DNA of 64,000 bases from Bacillus sp. (in: firmicutes) (GCA_003560495.1 PWLM01000052.1:1-64000); one strand, 5' to 3'. Counted from the stretch's first letter, positions 1 to 9,888 are shown. The notes: generated by a model from the letters alone, not told the origin. A program made the numbers and translations.

Positions 1-238
1 ATAAGCTGCCAGCTGACTGTATTCCAAACAAAGTAAAAAGAGTAATGAAAATACCTCCACCTAAAAGAAAGAAGCTGTAGAAACCTTTACTGCGGAAATA
101 CTCATCAATCCCGAACAAAAACAGTACAGGCCCTGTAATATAGTAGAAAACTGTACTATTTATTAAAGAAGTCGAAAAGGCAGTGATAATCATTATAACA
201 AGCAAAACGGCAGTAATGCGGGTAACGATGGTCAGCAT
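1..238 (-). CDS. Hypothetical small membrane protein, 3' end truncated by window edge
   Basis: Minus-strand ORF from ATG (CAT at 236-238) preceded by a ggaggt RBS; reads MLTIVTRITAVLLVIMIITAFSTSLINSTVFYYITGPVLFLFGIDEYFRSKGFYSFFLLGGGIFITLFTLFGIQSAGSL. Hydrophobic; runs off the window so not in the ORF track. Confidence 0.6.
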   Translation of the reverse strand, partial: MLTIVTRITAVLLVIMIITAFSTSLINSTVFYYITGPVLFLFGIDEYFRSKGFYSFFLLGGGIFITLFTLFGIQSAGSL

Positions 239-511
239 AATTAAACCTCCGAAATATGTGCTATACAGCAGGGTAGCACAAAAACAAAATCATCTCAAAA
301 AGAGTACATTTAATTAACAATAACATTATTATGTAAACTAATTTATTTCTTCATAATATTAAATACATAAATACTGGTATGGATGAATAAACAATTTCAC
401 GAAAACATATAAGCTGCCGGCGGTGACATGCTGATAAGGTGCGGTAAGAGGAGTTTTTATGGAGTTTTTTAAGGGAACAGTACATAGCAGTACAAATTCA
501 GGAGGGGTTAT

Positions 512-1261
512 ATGAAGAATTGGAGTGAAAGAACTGTAGTGATTACCGGAGCGAGCAGCGGGATAGGAGAAGCAACAGCCGCCCGGTTTGCAGAAGAAGG
601 AGCGAACGTAGTCGTTGCTGCGAGAAGAAAAGAAAGACTAAAGGACCTTCAGAGCCGCTTGAAAGACCTCCCTGGAGATATTTCAGTCAAACCTACCGAT
701 GTTACTTCCCAGCAGGATGTGGAAGATTTAATAAAGTTTACGCTGGATAAATATGGTCAGGTGGACGTTCTCTTTAACAACGCAGGCCTCATGCCGCTCA
801 GCTTTTTGAAAAATAAAAAAGTTGACGAATGGGATAAGATGGTGGACGTTAATATAAAAGGTGTTCTTTACGGAATAGGTGCCGTGCTTCCGCATATGCT
901 TGAAAGAAATGAGGGGCACATTTTGACTACTTCCTCTATAGCAGGCCATGAAGTAATGCCGGCTGGAGCAGTATACTGTGGTACTAAATTCGCAGCCCGG
1001 GTAATTATGGAAGGTCTCGGCAAAGAAACAGCAGGAAGCAATGTACGTACAACATCCATTTCACCAGGTATTGTAGATACAGAATTGACAGATTCTATTA
1101 CCGACGAAGAAGCGATGAATATGCTGAAAAAAGGAATTGGACTGGATCAAATAACGCCGCTTCAAGGCAAAGATATAGCAGAAGCAGTATACTATGCAGT
1201 TAATCAGCCGGAGCACGTTGACGTGAACGAAGTTATCGTACGACCTAACCGTCAAGGATAA
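512..1261 (+). CDS. SDR family NAD(P)-dependent oxidoreductase
   Basis: TGASSGIG motif, NNAG, YxxxK (YCGTK), PG motif; RBS aggagggg upstream. Confidence 0.93.
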   Translation: MKNWSERTVVITGASSGIGEATAARFAEEGANVVVAARRKERLKDLQSRLKDLPGDISVKPTDVTSQQDVEDLIKFTLDKYGQVDVLFNNAGLMPLSFLKNKKVDEWDKMVDVNIKGVLYGIGAVLPHMLERNEGHILTTSSIAGHEVMPAGAVYCGTKFAARVIMEGLGKETAGSNVRTTSISPGIVDTELTDSITDEEAMNMLKKGIGLDQITPLQGKDIAEAVYYAVNQPEHVDVNEVIVRPNRQG

Positions 1262-1333
1262 CTTTCTGAATGGCATCGGCACGGAAATTATAAAATAGAA
1301 CAGTTGGTTGATTAAATGATCGGTGGCTAATAT

Positions 1334-1625
1334 TTATTCCAGTCGTTGTATAAGCTCCTTCTCCTGCCCTGCCGTGGGGCTGGTCTTCAGCTGTTTGGCC
1401 CGCGCCTCCGCCGTTTCGGAGAGAAAACCATCTAATTATTGGAGAAAGCAGCTTTATAAAGAGAGATTTTTCATCGCAAAACCCTTTTTTAATTTCCCTG
1501 CAGCAGCCGCAGGGACGACTCCTGGGCGACGAAGGACGAGGCGAAGATCCATTTCTTCCGAGCTGGTGAAGGAAGAAATTAGCTGAGCCCGGCCCGCCCG
1601 GAAAGCGTCCCGGGAGGCGAACGCA
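1334..1625. repeat. Two copies of a GC-rich dispersed intergenic repeat in opposite orientation
   Basis: Minus-oriented copy ~1334-1410 and plus-oriented copy ~1495-1625 (cgactcctgggcgacgaaggacgaggcgaagatcc...gagcccggcccgcccggaaagcgtcccgggaggcgaacg); resembles the GC-rich intergenic repeats often seen in Bacillaceae genomes; internal hairpin atttcttcc/ggaagaaat. Confidence 0.5.
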
Positions 1626-1670
1626 GGATAGTGTATATTCATACATGAAAAATATTTTCTCAACAATCTG

Positions 1671-1705
1671 AGAACGGCCGTGACAAAGTATGTCACGGCC
1701 GTTCT
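1671..1705. terminator. Strong hairpin downstream of hpt (terminator-like)
   Basis: Perfect 14-bp stem agaacggccgtgac-aaagtat-gtcacggccgttct; no long U tract. Confidence 0.55.
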
Positions 1706-1733
1706 ATTTGCAAAGAAGCACTTCAGCTGGTAG

Positions 1734-2261
1734 TTATACTTTTTTAACACTTGCGATGTAAGGAAGGTTACGATACTGCTGGGCGTAATCAATTCCGTAT
1801 CCGACAATGAATTCATCAGGAATGACAAACCCGACGTAATCAATAGGAAGATCAACCCGGCGCCGCTCTGGTTTATCCAGAAGTGTACATATTTTCAACT
1901 GCTTAGGTTTATGCATACGAAGGTGATCGATCAAAAAATCAAGCGTCAGCCCGCTGTCAACAATGTCTTCTACTACAATGACATTTTCATTTGTAATATT
2001 CGTATCGAGATCCTGCAGAAGACGAACCTTTCCGGTAGTTTCCGTCTGGCTGCCATAGCTTGAAACAGAAATAAAATCAATCTGCACACTGCTCTTTATG
2101 TCCCGCATCAAGTCCGCCGCAAATACAAACGAGCCTTTAAGAACTGCTATCAAAACAATTGGCTCATTCTGAAAATCTTTTTCGATTTCTTCAGCAAGTT
2201 CTTTAACTCGTTCTTTAATGCGTTCTTCTGACAGCATAGTTTCATTAATTTCGTAAGGCAT
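1734..2261 (-). CDS. hpt: Hypoxanthine phosphoribosyltransferase
   Basis: PRTase signature VIVVEDIVDSGLTL, LKGSFVFAADLMR, YVGFVIPDEFIVGYGIDY. Confidence 0.93.
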   Translation of the reverse strand: MPYEINETMLSEERIKERVKELAEEIEKDFQNEPIVLIAVLKGSFVFAADLMRDIKSSVQIDFISVSSYGSQTETTGKVRLLQDLDTNITNENVIVVEDIVDSGLTLDFLIDHLRMHKPKQLKICTLLDKPERRRVDLPIDYVGFVIPDEFIVGYGIDYAQQYRNLPYIASVKKV

Positions 2262-2540
2262 AATGTCACACCACTTTCTTTATATGTAATTTCCTACTTC
2301 ATCATACCGATTTAAATGTAACTTGTAAATTAAATTTCCGAGGTGGCCTTTACCCTGCAAGGTTATTTTAAACATAAGCTTGCTCACAGGAGAAAACAAT
2401 CTTCAGCATTACTTTGAAGAGCCGGAGGCAGGTGCTTTTACAGCAGTCAAGTGCAGAATAAGCTTAACGGTGTCCAGCATACGTCAGCTGTCTGAATACC
2501 AAATAAAATCTGGCTTTAAAGGGATTTTCATTTATGGAGG

Positions 2541-2565
2541 GTTGAATATACAGCTGGGAGGGTAA
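2541..2565 (+). promoter_or_regulatory. Candidate SigB-type promoter
   Basis: GTTGAA-N13-GGGTAA, close to the SigB consensus GTTTAA-N12-15-GGGTAT, upstream of a stress-protein-like ORF. Confidence 0.45.
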
Positions 2566-2629
2566 AAAGAATTCTAGAAAGAATAACGGCAAAGTCAAAG
2601 CCGGAATTATATTTAAGGAGGAATTATTA

Positions 2630-2971
2630 ATGGATCCTAAGTACAAATTGTTTCATAATGATCAGAGTCTTAACGAATCGATATCGAATCTCCGAAAAGA
2701 CGGGGTGAGTGACGAAGATATTTATGTACTGTCCCACGACAATGATCACGAAAGAAGAACCCGTAAAAGCACGGATGCAAATAAAATTGGAGTGAGTGAA
2801 ACAGGGACCGGTACGGCATTGAAAAATGTTTTTCGAAGTAAAGGAGACAAGCTTCGCACAAAAATGAAAGAAATGGGTATCAGTTCTGATAAGGCAGAAG
2901 ACCTTGAAGAAGAGCTGGACAAAGGAAAAACTCTTCTGATTGTAACGAATCAGGATAAGGTGAATTTTTAA
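2630..2971 (+). CDS. General stress protein (YflT / general stress protein 17M-like)
   Basis: DGVSDEDIYVLSHDNDHERRTR pattern of YflT-like proteins; strong RBS aaggagga. Confidence 0.65.
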   Translation: MDPKYKLFHNDQSLNESISNLRKDGVSDEDIYVLSHDNDHERRTRKSTDANKIGVSETGTGTALKNVFRSKGDKLRTKMKEMGISSDKAEDLEEELDKGKTLLIVTNQDKVNF

Positions 2972-3061
2972 GAATATCATACAAACGTGAATGTATTTTA
3001 AACAGTAATATTCAAATCAGTTTATCTGCTGTTAGTGCTTTGAACAGCTGTACGTTTCAAA

Positions 3062-3102
3062 AAAGGCCGTCTCAAATGAAAAAGCTGAGACGGTCTTTTA
3101 TG
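3062..3102. terminator. Bidirectional terminator between convergent genes
   Basis: aaaaggccgtctca...tgagacggtctttta hairpin with A/T tracts on both sides. Confidence 0.75.
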
Positions 3103-4315
3103 ATGGATTATAAGGTCCGGGCTGTTTTCTTTTCTTAAGTTTTATAGCCACAGGGTGAATAGCGATACTTTGAAGCAGGAGGGAAAAAAAGACAACAGTG
3201 AAACTGATAGAAAGCAGAATGTTCATATCGGTGGATGCGAGCGATTCCAGTTTAAGAATTAAGTATACGGAAACTACTCCTTTTACACCGGAAATACTTA
3301 TCAGAAGCTGCTCTTTCCACGTAATGGGTTCGATGGGGGACAGAAATACCAAAGACGTGGAAACAACCACTGTACGCAGTACAAGCAGTGCTGAGAAAAT
3401 GGAGACAGCCAAAAGCCAGTACTCGTGAAACAAATAAGAAGAAGCCGCAATGCCTATCATGAGAAACAGAATGGAAAGTAAAGACACTTCCACCACTTTC
3501 CAAAAACCGTCGAGAGCTTCGCGGAAATGTCTTTCTTTTGCAGACCGGCTGAATGTGGATGAAAGAACGAGCCCTGCAAAAACTACAGCCAGTACGCCCG
3601 AAACTTGAACAAACTCTGCAGTATAAAAAACGGTATAGGCTACAACGATGCTGAGCATAATCTGGTAATAGCGCTCATGGGTCACGTGAACAGCTCTGCT
3701 GAATAACCAGCCGCCGGTGAGTCCAACCAGTATCCCTCCTCCAGAAACAACGGCAAATTGAACAGTTCCTTCCATCATACCGGGAGTTGAACCAGTGTAC
3801 CAGCTGAATAAAAAGGCAAACGCAACAACACTTGTACCGTCGTTGAGCAGAGATTCCCCTTCTACTATAGTTGTTACGAGCTCATCATTTAAATCCTGCG
3901 AGAGAATCTGCATGACTGAAACCGGATCGGTAGGAGTGAGGATCGCTGCTATAAGAAATGCTGCAAGCAGCGGCACGGCAGCGAACGGCTGCATAATAAG
4001 ATAAATGGCCCAGCCTGATAGAAAAATTGTCGCAGCGAGTCCTGCGGTACCAAGGATTGTTATACCAGCGGCATACTTTTTAAGTCTTGCAGTAGAGAAC
4101 TGGTAGGCTCCAGTAAAGAGGAGGGCCGGAAGAAAAATTTCATACAAGATATCAGCGGTGATAGCTACTCCGCTGAAAAAAGGAATAAAGGACAGGAAAA
4201 TACCGATAATAACAAGTATACTGGGAACTGGAAGATCTTCTTTATGATGATCGAGCGTATAAACAAGATATCCTATAAATAGTAGAATAAGGTAAGGCAG
4301 TGATTCCATGTGCAT
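3098..4315 (-). CDS. CPA1-type Na+/H+ (cation:proton) antiporter
   Basis: Multi-TM protein with FLIAAILTPTDPVSV, VEGESLLNDGTSVV and SGVKGVVS motifs typical of NhaP/CPA1. Confidence 0.9.
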   Translation of the reverse strand: MHMESLPYLILLFIGYLVYTLDHHKEDLPVPSILVIIGIFLSFIPFFSGVAITADILYEIFLPALLFTGAYQFSTARLKKYAAGITILGTAGLAATIFLSGWAIYLIMQPFAAVPLLAAFLIAAILTPTDPVSVMQILSQDLNDELVTTIVEGESLLNDGTSVVAFAFLFSWYTGSTPGMMEGTVQFAVVSGGGILVGLTGGWLFSRAVHVTHERYYQIMLSIVVAYTVFYTAEFVQVSGVLAVVFAGLVLSSTFSRSAKERHFREALDGFWKVVEVSLLSILFLMIGIAASSYLFHEYWLLAVSIFSALLVLRTVVVSTSLVFLSPIEPITWKEQLLISISGVKGVVSVYLILKLESLASTDMNILLSISFTVVFFSLLLQSIAIHPVAIKLKKRKQPGPYNPS

Positions 4316-4418
4316 TATCCCTCCTTGAGACTGACAGTATGCTTCAGATTAATGATAATCTGACACCAGTGCAAAGGCATGGGTACGGCAGATGTTATTT
4401 TAAATTACAGCGGGAGGA

Positions 4419-4727
4419 GTGAGTGGATTAGTTATGGACAGTTTATTATCAATTCTGGGCTGGAGTCTTTATGTCCTGCTCACAGCTCTTACGATTATTA
4501 AAGCATTTATTACCGTTTATAGTGGAAATAAAATAGTTTCCTCTTTTTTTGTTTCCGTATTGATCATGATACTTCCTTTAACATTATTTCTATTTATTAT
4601 GAACAGGCCGGATGAAGTGGGGATACTGCATTACTTTTGGAAGGAACTTCTGGAAGGTTCATGGAGTGCACGTTATCTGGTGTTTCTTCATGTGTATATC
4701 ATCATTTGGTGGCTGTATGTAAAGTGA
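4419..4727 (+). CDS. Hypothetical membrane protein
   Basis: Hydrophobic 102-aa ORF with gggagg RBS; start at GTG 4419 or ATG 4434. Confidence 0.6.
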   Translation: MSGLVMDSLLSILGWSLYVLLTALTIIKAFITVYSGNKIVSSFFVSVLIMILPLTLFLFIMNRPDEVGILHYFWKELLEGSWSARYLVFLHVYIIIWWLYVK

Positions 4728-4866
4728 AGAGAAATTTGCTTTTGAATAGTGATGCCTAAGTTTCTATAAATATTCGGTATTACCGTCAGTTCCTTCCATA
4801 CATAAAGTAATAAAAGAAAGCAGAAAGGTACTGTCTCTTCGAACGACCCAGCTCCTAAAAAAGCAT

Positions 4867-4895
4867 TTGACGCACCTGAAAACCCGTGGTATTCT
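4867..4895 (+). promoter_or_regulatory. Sigma-A type promoter for the NhaC-like antiporter
   Basis: TTGACG-N17-TATTCT. Confidence 0.5.
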
Positions 4896-4955
4896 CAATA
4901 AGTCTTTTTTCCATTAGTGATTTATCAAACTAAAGTACCGGGGGAGTTATTGTTA

Positions 4956-6302
4956 ATGAATGCTGTAATTGTAGCTGTCTTAGTAATGATTATTTTAAGT
5001 CTTTCAAGAGTGCACGTTGTGCTGGCACTGCTGTTCGGAGCTATAGCGGGTGGGTTAACAGCAGGCATGTCGCTCACAGAAACTATAGAAATTTTTAGTG
5101 CAGGACTCGGGACAAATGCGGAAATAGCACTGAGCTATGGCTTGTTAGGTGCTTTTGCCATTGCAGTAAGTTTTACGGGTCTTCCGGATTTGATGGTTCG
5201 CGCAGCTGTGAAATTGGTGGGCAGGGAAGGGGAAGCAAGAAGAAAATCACTGACAAAAGTTCTGATGCTTTTTATCATTGCTCTTATTGCCTGTTTTTCA
5301 CAAAATCTCGTTCCCGTCCACATTGCTTTTATACCTTTGCTGATTCCGCCGCTTCTGAAAGTATTTAATGAGCTCGCAGTGGACCGGAGAGCAGCAGCCA
5401 CAGCACTGACTTTCGGTTTAAAAGCGCCTTATATATTAATCCCGGCAGGGTACGGGCTGATATTTCATGGAACAATAGCTGAAAATATGGAAGCTAGCGG
5501 GATGGCAATAAACCCGTCAGATATTCCGTATGCTATGGTTCTCCCTGTAACGGGAATGCTTCTGGGTCTCGTTTTCGCTGTATTGTTCAGTTACCGGAAG
5601 CCAAGAAAGTATGAGGATAAAGAATTAACTGCAGAAAACGAGGAGGCACCCGACCGTCCAGTTTCTACAGCTGGAGTACTCGTCGGCCTGGGAGCTATTA
5701 CAGCTGTACTCGTTGCGCAGGTAACTTCCGGATCGATGATATTAGGAGTGTTTACAGGTCTTGTAATACTTTATATTTATTTTGGTGTACTTCACGTGAC
5801 GAAAAAATTCACCCTGCAGGAAGCGGACGAACTGATGACTAATGGTATGAAGATGCTTGCTTTTATTGGTTTTGTTATGATAACAGCCGGAGGCTTCGCT
5901 GAAGTCATCAGGGAATCGGGACACGTAGACCTGCTTGTTGAAGGAGCTTCCGGCTGGTTTGAAGGAAGAACAGGCCTTGCAGCAATTGCTATGCTGCTGA
6001 TTGGCCTTTTTATAACGATGGGCATCGGTTCTTCTTTTGCGACAGTACCAATTCTTGCTGCTATATTTGTTCCGCTTGCAGCTTCATTGGGCTTTTCCGA
6101 AATGGCAGTTATTGCCCTCATAGGTACAGCCGGAGCATTAGGTGATGCCGGCAGTCCTGCATCCGACAGTACATTGGGACCAACCGCAGGTTTAAATGCT
6201 GATGGACAGCACAATCACATTTGGGATACAGTAGTTCCAACATTCCTTCATTTTAATATTCCACTGCTCATTTTAGGCTGGGCAGCAGCCATGCTGCTGT
6301 GA
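4956..6302 (+). CDS. Na+/H+ antiporter family protein (NhaC/YuiF-like ion transporter superfamily)
   Basis: Multi-TM; GTAGALGDAGSPASDSTLGPTAGLNADGQHNHIWDTVVPTFLHFNIPL signature; internal start ATG 4956 preferred after ggggag RBS. Confidence 0.85.
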   Translation: MNAVIVAVLVMIILSLSRVHVVLALLFGAIAGGLTAGMSLTETIEIFSAGLGTNAEIALSYGLLGAFAIAVSFTGLPDLMVRAAVKLVGREGEARRKSLTKVLMLFIIALIACFSQNLVPVHIAFIPLLIPPLLKVFNELAVDRRAAATALTFGLKAPYILIPAGYGLIFHGTIAENMEASGMAINPSDIPYAMVLPVTGMLLGLVFAVLFSYRKPRKYEDKELTAENEEAPDRPVSTAGVLVGLGAITAVLVAQVTSGSMILGVFTGLVILYIYFGVLHVTKKFTLQEADELMTNGMKMLAFIGFVMITAGGFAEVIRESGHVDLLVEGASGWFEGRTGLAAIAMLLIGLFITMGIGSSFATVPILAAIFVPLAASLGFSEMAVIALIGTAGALGDAGSPASDSTLGPTAGLNADGQHNHIWDTVVPTFLHFNIPLLILGWAAAMLL

Positions 6303-6443
6303 AAGGATTGTAAAGCAGGTCGTCACGTCCAAACGTTAAAACGGATGATAAGCGGGGCCGGCCGATTCCAGAAGAAACTGGACAAATATATTTTCCGTAA
6401 AATAAAATTATAAGTTTACCGGGAATTCGTTCTTAATACTTTG

Positions 6444-6475
6444 AAAGCCTGTCATTCAATTTTGACAGGCTTTTC
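6444..6475. terminator. Bidirectional terminator
   Basis: aaagcctgtca-ttcaatt-ttgacaggctttt hairpin. Confidence 0.75.
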
Positions 6476-6533
6476 CTATGTGTTAAAAGTGGTTAATTTG
6501 CGATAGAGCAGTTATTTTAAAACCAGTATTTCG

Positions 6534-7298
6534 TCAGTTTTGTATTTTAATTACATGGTCTTCAGGTACAGCCTCCTGCCACGCATACATTAAGCCGTTT
6601 TTTTCTACTGACTTTTTATCAACTTTTTTGAAGCGGACAACAGTGCTGAAGCTTTTATCAAAAGGAAAAGGATTTATTTGGAGATCTTTATTCGTCTTCC
6701 AGGCAGCAGTTATATCCTGTCCGTTAGTGAAAGGAAATTTATGTGAATTTTTAAACCCATCCCGGTTATTATAATAAACTTTTTCCGTGCCCGGGCTGTT
6801 CATACATATAAAAAGCGATAAGCTGTCACACAGCTGAAGCAGCTGGAAATGGTCTTCTATATCCGCCGTATGTTCTATTCCGGTCATCCCCAGTTTGTCT
6901 TTAATTCGTTTCTGCCGAAGTTTTTCATTTTCAAGAAATGATTTACCACTGCTGTTCTTAGAATCTACTAGAGAACAGTAATGAAGACTGTTCAGCAGAC
7001 CGGCATAAAAATTTTCCGATTCGACAAGGTCGATACCATGTTTATAATGAATCAATTTTGGTCTTGCAGGAAAGTCAATAAAAGAGAAGGGACGGTTTTT
7101 AGCGTCGTTATAAAAAGGAGCGGCATCGATTTCCTCCCAGGCTTTATCATGGTTATAAACCGAGGTTATCATGTCTTCGACGCGTTTCAATGAGGCAAGG
7201 TACTTTCTGTTCCACGCTGCCGCCATATCCCCTGATACAGCGGCATGGTCCTTCTGGGTAATCATAATAAAATGAGTCGACTCGTCTCGAATAATCAT
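6534..7298 (-). CDS. DUF3891-like protein
   Basis: MIIRDESTHFIMITQKDHAAVSGDMAAAWN... N-terminus; strong RBS aaggaggttaacATG supports start at 7298 rather than 7352. Confidence 0.7.
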   Translation of the reverse strand: MIIRDESTHFIMITQKDHAAVSGDMAAAWNRKYLASLKRVEDMITSVYNHDKAWEEIDAAPFYNDAKNRPFSFIDFPARPKLIHYKHGIDLVESENFYAGLLNSLHYCSLVDSKNSSGKSFLENEKLRQKRIKDKLGMTGIEHTADIEDHFQLLQLCDSLSLFICMNSPGTEKVYYNNRDGFKNSHKFPFTNGQDITAAWKTNKDLQINPFPFDKSFSTVVRFKKVDKKSVEKNGLMYAWQEAVPEDHVIKIQN

Positions 7299-7738
7299 GT
7301 TAACCTCCTTAGAAAAAGGAATTACTTTTTGGCCCTGTTTAAACTCTTTCATTTAAACAGAAAACTCGCACGTATTAGCAAAACAGACATCTTTTTAATA
7401 TAAAGGGTGGAAAATGAAGCAGAGATCGGCGAAGCCAGTTGGAGAGCTACCACACGGCAGAGCTGCAGAGAAGTTCTCATCTGTAACCAGCCTCGATCTT
7501 TTAATACAGTTTACTTTTTAAGTCAGCCTTTAAAAAACTGTTCTGGTAATACGATTTTTAAATACAAAATTTGTAATACTTTTACTGTAGTGTTTTGAAA
7601 GTAAATAATCAAGTATTCATAAAGTACACCTAAACTCTTTACGGCAGGTTTCAATCCAGTTTAAAGCGTTTTATAGTTTCCTGGTATAATTTCTGTTAAA
7701 GTTGAAAAGAACAAAATTCTGTAGTAAAGGAAGATAAT

Positions 7739-7927
7739 ATGTCCGAAAAAAGTAAACAGCTGCTGATGCTGGGAGTTTCGATGCTGATCCCAATTATTTT
7801 ATATGCAGGACTTAACATGCTCTTTAATATGCCGGTCTGGATTCTTCCGGCTATGATAATCATTACGCTCATAGCAAATATGAAAGTGGATACTAAAGTG
7901 AAAAAATCGGATTACAAACAAGATTAA
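7739..7927 (+). CDS. Small hydrophobic membrane protein (62 aa)
   Basis: MSEKSKQLLMLGVSMLIPIILYAGLNMLFNMPVWILPAMIIITLIANMKVDTKVKKSDYKQD; two TM segments, RBS-like ggaagata, followed by terminator. Confidence 0.65.
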   Translation: MSEKSKQLLMLGVSMLIPIILYAGLNMLFNMPVWILPAMIIITLIANMKVDTKVKKSDYKQD

Positions 7928-7946
7928 TACTTTGTTTTTCACAATA

Positions 7947-7998
7947 ACAGCCTGAAGGCCTGTCATATTCTGTCTGACAAGCCTTCAGGCTGTTGTTT
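7947..7998 (+). terminator. Rho-independent terminator
   Basis: aacagcctgaaggcctgtca...tgacaagccttcaggctgtt followed by gttttt. Confidence 0.85.
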
Positions 7999-8160
7999 TT
8001 ATGGCATATTACTTTGTTGGTTAAAAAGGAATTTTCAGGCGTTATGCCTCTGTTCCGGAGCCATTTTTTAAAGTTTCGGATGAATGTAAGGCTATGAATA
8101 ATCCGGGCCGTAAAAAGCATACCTAATGAAAGCAGGTTCCTTGTCAACTATTGTTCAATT

Positions 8161-9888
8161 TCAGGCATGTTTCTTTTTGTAATTTTGTTTTAATTGGGTA
8201 ACAGTTTCCTCTACAGGAGTAACATAAACAGTTGTCTGTTTGTCATACGTTACGAAACCGGGTTTGGCACCGCTTGGTTTCTTTACATGTCGGATAAGCG
8301 TAAAATCGACAGGGACGTTGGAAGACATCCGGCTTTTACTGTAATAGGCAGCCAGCAGTGCAGCCTCAGCTATCGTCTCGTCATCTGGATCGGTATCTCT
8401 GATGAGTACGTGGGAGCCGGGAATGTCTTTAACATGCAACCATGTATCGTCCTGACGGGCCATTTTAGTAGTCAAGTATTCGTTCTGCTTGTTGTTCTTA
8501 CCGACGTACAGATCAATCCCGGCAGAAGAAACGTAACGGTCCAGTACCGGCTTGTCCTGTTTTTTCTTTTTCCGCGTGCTGGATTTCTTTTTTAAATATC
8601 CACCCTGAACCAGTTCTTCCCTGATATCCTCGATGTCTTCAGAAGAAGCCAGCTCCATCTGCTGCAGCAGCCGGTCGAAATATTCCATTTCGACTTTGGC
8701 ATTTTTAATTTCTTTTTTAACGAACTGCACAGAGTTTTTTAATTTGTGATATTTCTTAAAATACTGCTGGGCATTTTCAGAAGCTGATTTTCTGGGAGAA
8801 AGAGGAATGGAAAGTTCTTTTTGATTTTCATCATAATAATCCACGACTGTAACTTCATTCTGTCCCGGCTGGACGATATGCATGTGTGCAGTAAGAAGTT
8901 CTCCGTATTTCTGTTGTTCTGCAGCTTTATCGGCATCTTTTAAAGTTTTCTCCAGTTTTTTGATTTTCTTTTTGTTTTTTTCGTATTCATTTTTCAAGAG
9001 GCGTTCAAGGTCGAAAGCTCGCTGTTTAACCCGGTCCCGCTCAGCTTTATTAGTAAAAAATTTGTCAAGCATTTCATGGACAGTACTGTATGTGGACACG
9101 TGACCATGTTTATGGTGCAGAGGCACGACAGAAAAACTTTCCCGGTTTGATTCACTGATAATACCGTATTCAAATTGATAATTCTTTACAGGATTTATAA
9201 CTGATTCGAAAGCATCCGTAAGTGTATCGGCGTTTAAAAATCGGGCACGGTGGATTATTTCCTGAATAACCTGAGGTGATAAACCGCTGAATAGATCCAG
9301 CAGCTGTTTGTCCATTTTACCTGCATTGAAGTCAACAGCGCGTATCAGCTCTTCACCCGAAGTTTCCAGAGGGTTTAATTTATCCATGTGAGGGGGCTCA
9401 CGATACGGCTGTCCAGGAAGTACCGTGCGGTACTGTGATAGAGAAGGTGGAATATGCTTTATACTTTCAAGGATTGTGTTGTTTTCAGAATCAAGAAATA
9501 TCAGGTTGCTGTGTCTGCCCATAAGTTCCAATATTAGCTTTTTGTAAGAAACGTCACCCAGCTCGTTTCTTCCTTTAAAAGAGATCGTTATTACCCGTTC
9601 CATTCCCGTCTGCTCAAATGATTCAATTACAGCTCCTTCCAGGTGCTTCCGGAGGACCATACAGAAAAGAGGAGGTTCCGAAGGATTCTGGAATTTCACA
9701 TCTGTTAAGTGAAATCGGGCGAAATTGGGGTTTACTGATAGAAAAAGCGGATAATTTTTTCCGTGCGCTCTTATCGTCATAACAAGGTCTGTCGGGTAGG
9801 GCTGGTGGATTTTTACCACTCTGCCGGACTGCAGTCTATTTTGCAGATCGTATGTTACGGCTCGTGTTGCAATACCGTCAAAAGCCAT
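8161..9888 (-). CDS. rqcH: Rqc2 homolog RqcH (NFACT protein, formerly fibronectin-binding YloA)
   Basis: MAFDGIATRAVTYDLQNRL N-terminus, coiled-coil and NFACT-R domain DDTWLHVKDIPGSHVLI; first in-frame start at 9912, family-consistent start 9888. Confidence 0.93.
   Translation of the reverse strand: MAFDGIATRAVTYDLQNRLQSGRVVKIHQPYPTDLVMTIRAHGKNYPLFLSVNPNFARFHLTDVKFQNPSEPPLFCMVLRKHLEGAVIESFEQTGMERVITISFKGRNELGDVSYKKLILELMGRHSNLIFLDSENNTILESIKHIPPSLSQYRTVLPGQPYREPPHMDKLNPLETSGEELIRAVDFNAGKMDKQLLDLFSGLSPQVIQEIIHRARFLNADTLTDAFESVINPVKNYQFEYGIISESNRESFSVVPLHHKHGHVSTYSTVHEMLDKFFTNKAERDRVKQRAFDLERLLKNEYEKNKKKIKKLEKTLKDADKAAEQQKYGELLTAHMHIVQPGQNEVTVVDYYDENQKELSIPLSPRKSASENAQQYFKKYHKLKNSVQFVKKEIKNAKVEMEYFDRLLQQMELASSEDIEDIREELVQGGYLKKKSSTRKKKKQDKPVLDRYVSSAGIDLYVGKNNKQNEYLTTKMARQDDTWLHVKDIPGSHVLIRDTDPDDETIAEAALLAAYYSKSRMSSNVPVDFTLIRHVKKPSGAKPGFVTYDKQTTVYVTPVEETVTQLKQNYKKKHA

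Noticed and set aside
1245-1855. ORFs 1245-1646(-), 1323-1586(+) and 1454-1855(-)
   Set aside because: They cover the GC-rich intergenic repeat and hpt terminator on both strands; low-complexity, no recognisable domain, no convincing RBS.
2380-2565. 61-aa ORF upstream of the stress protein gene
   Set aside because: Overlaps the likely promoter region; no recognisable product or good RBS.
7407-7598. 63-aa ORF between the DUF3891 gene and the small membrane protein
   Set aside because: No RBS, no domain, atypical composition.
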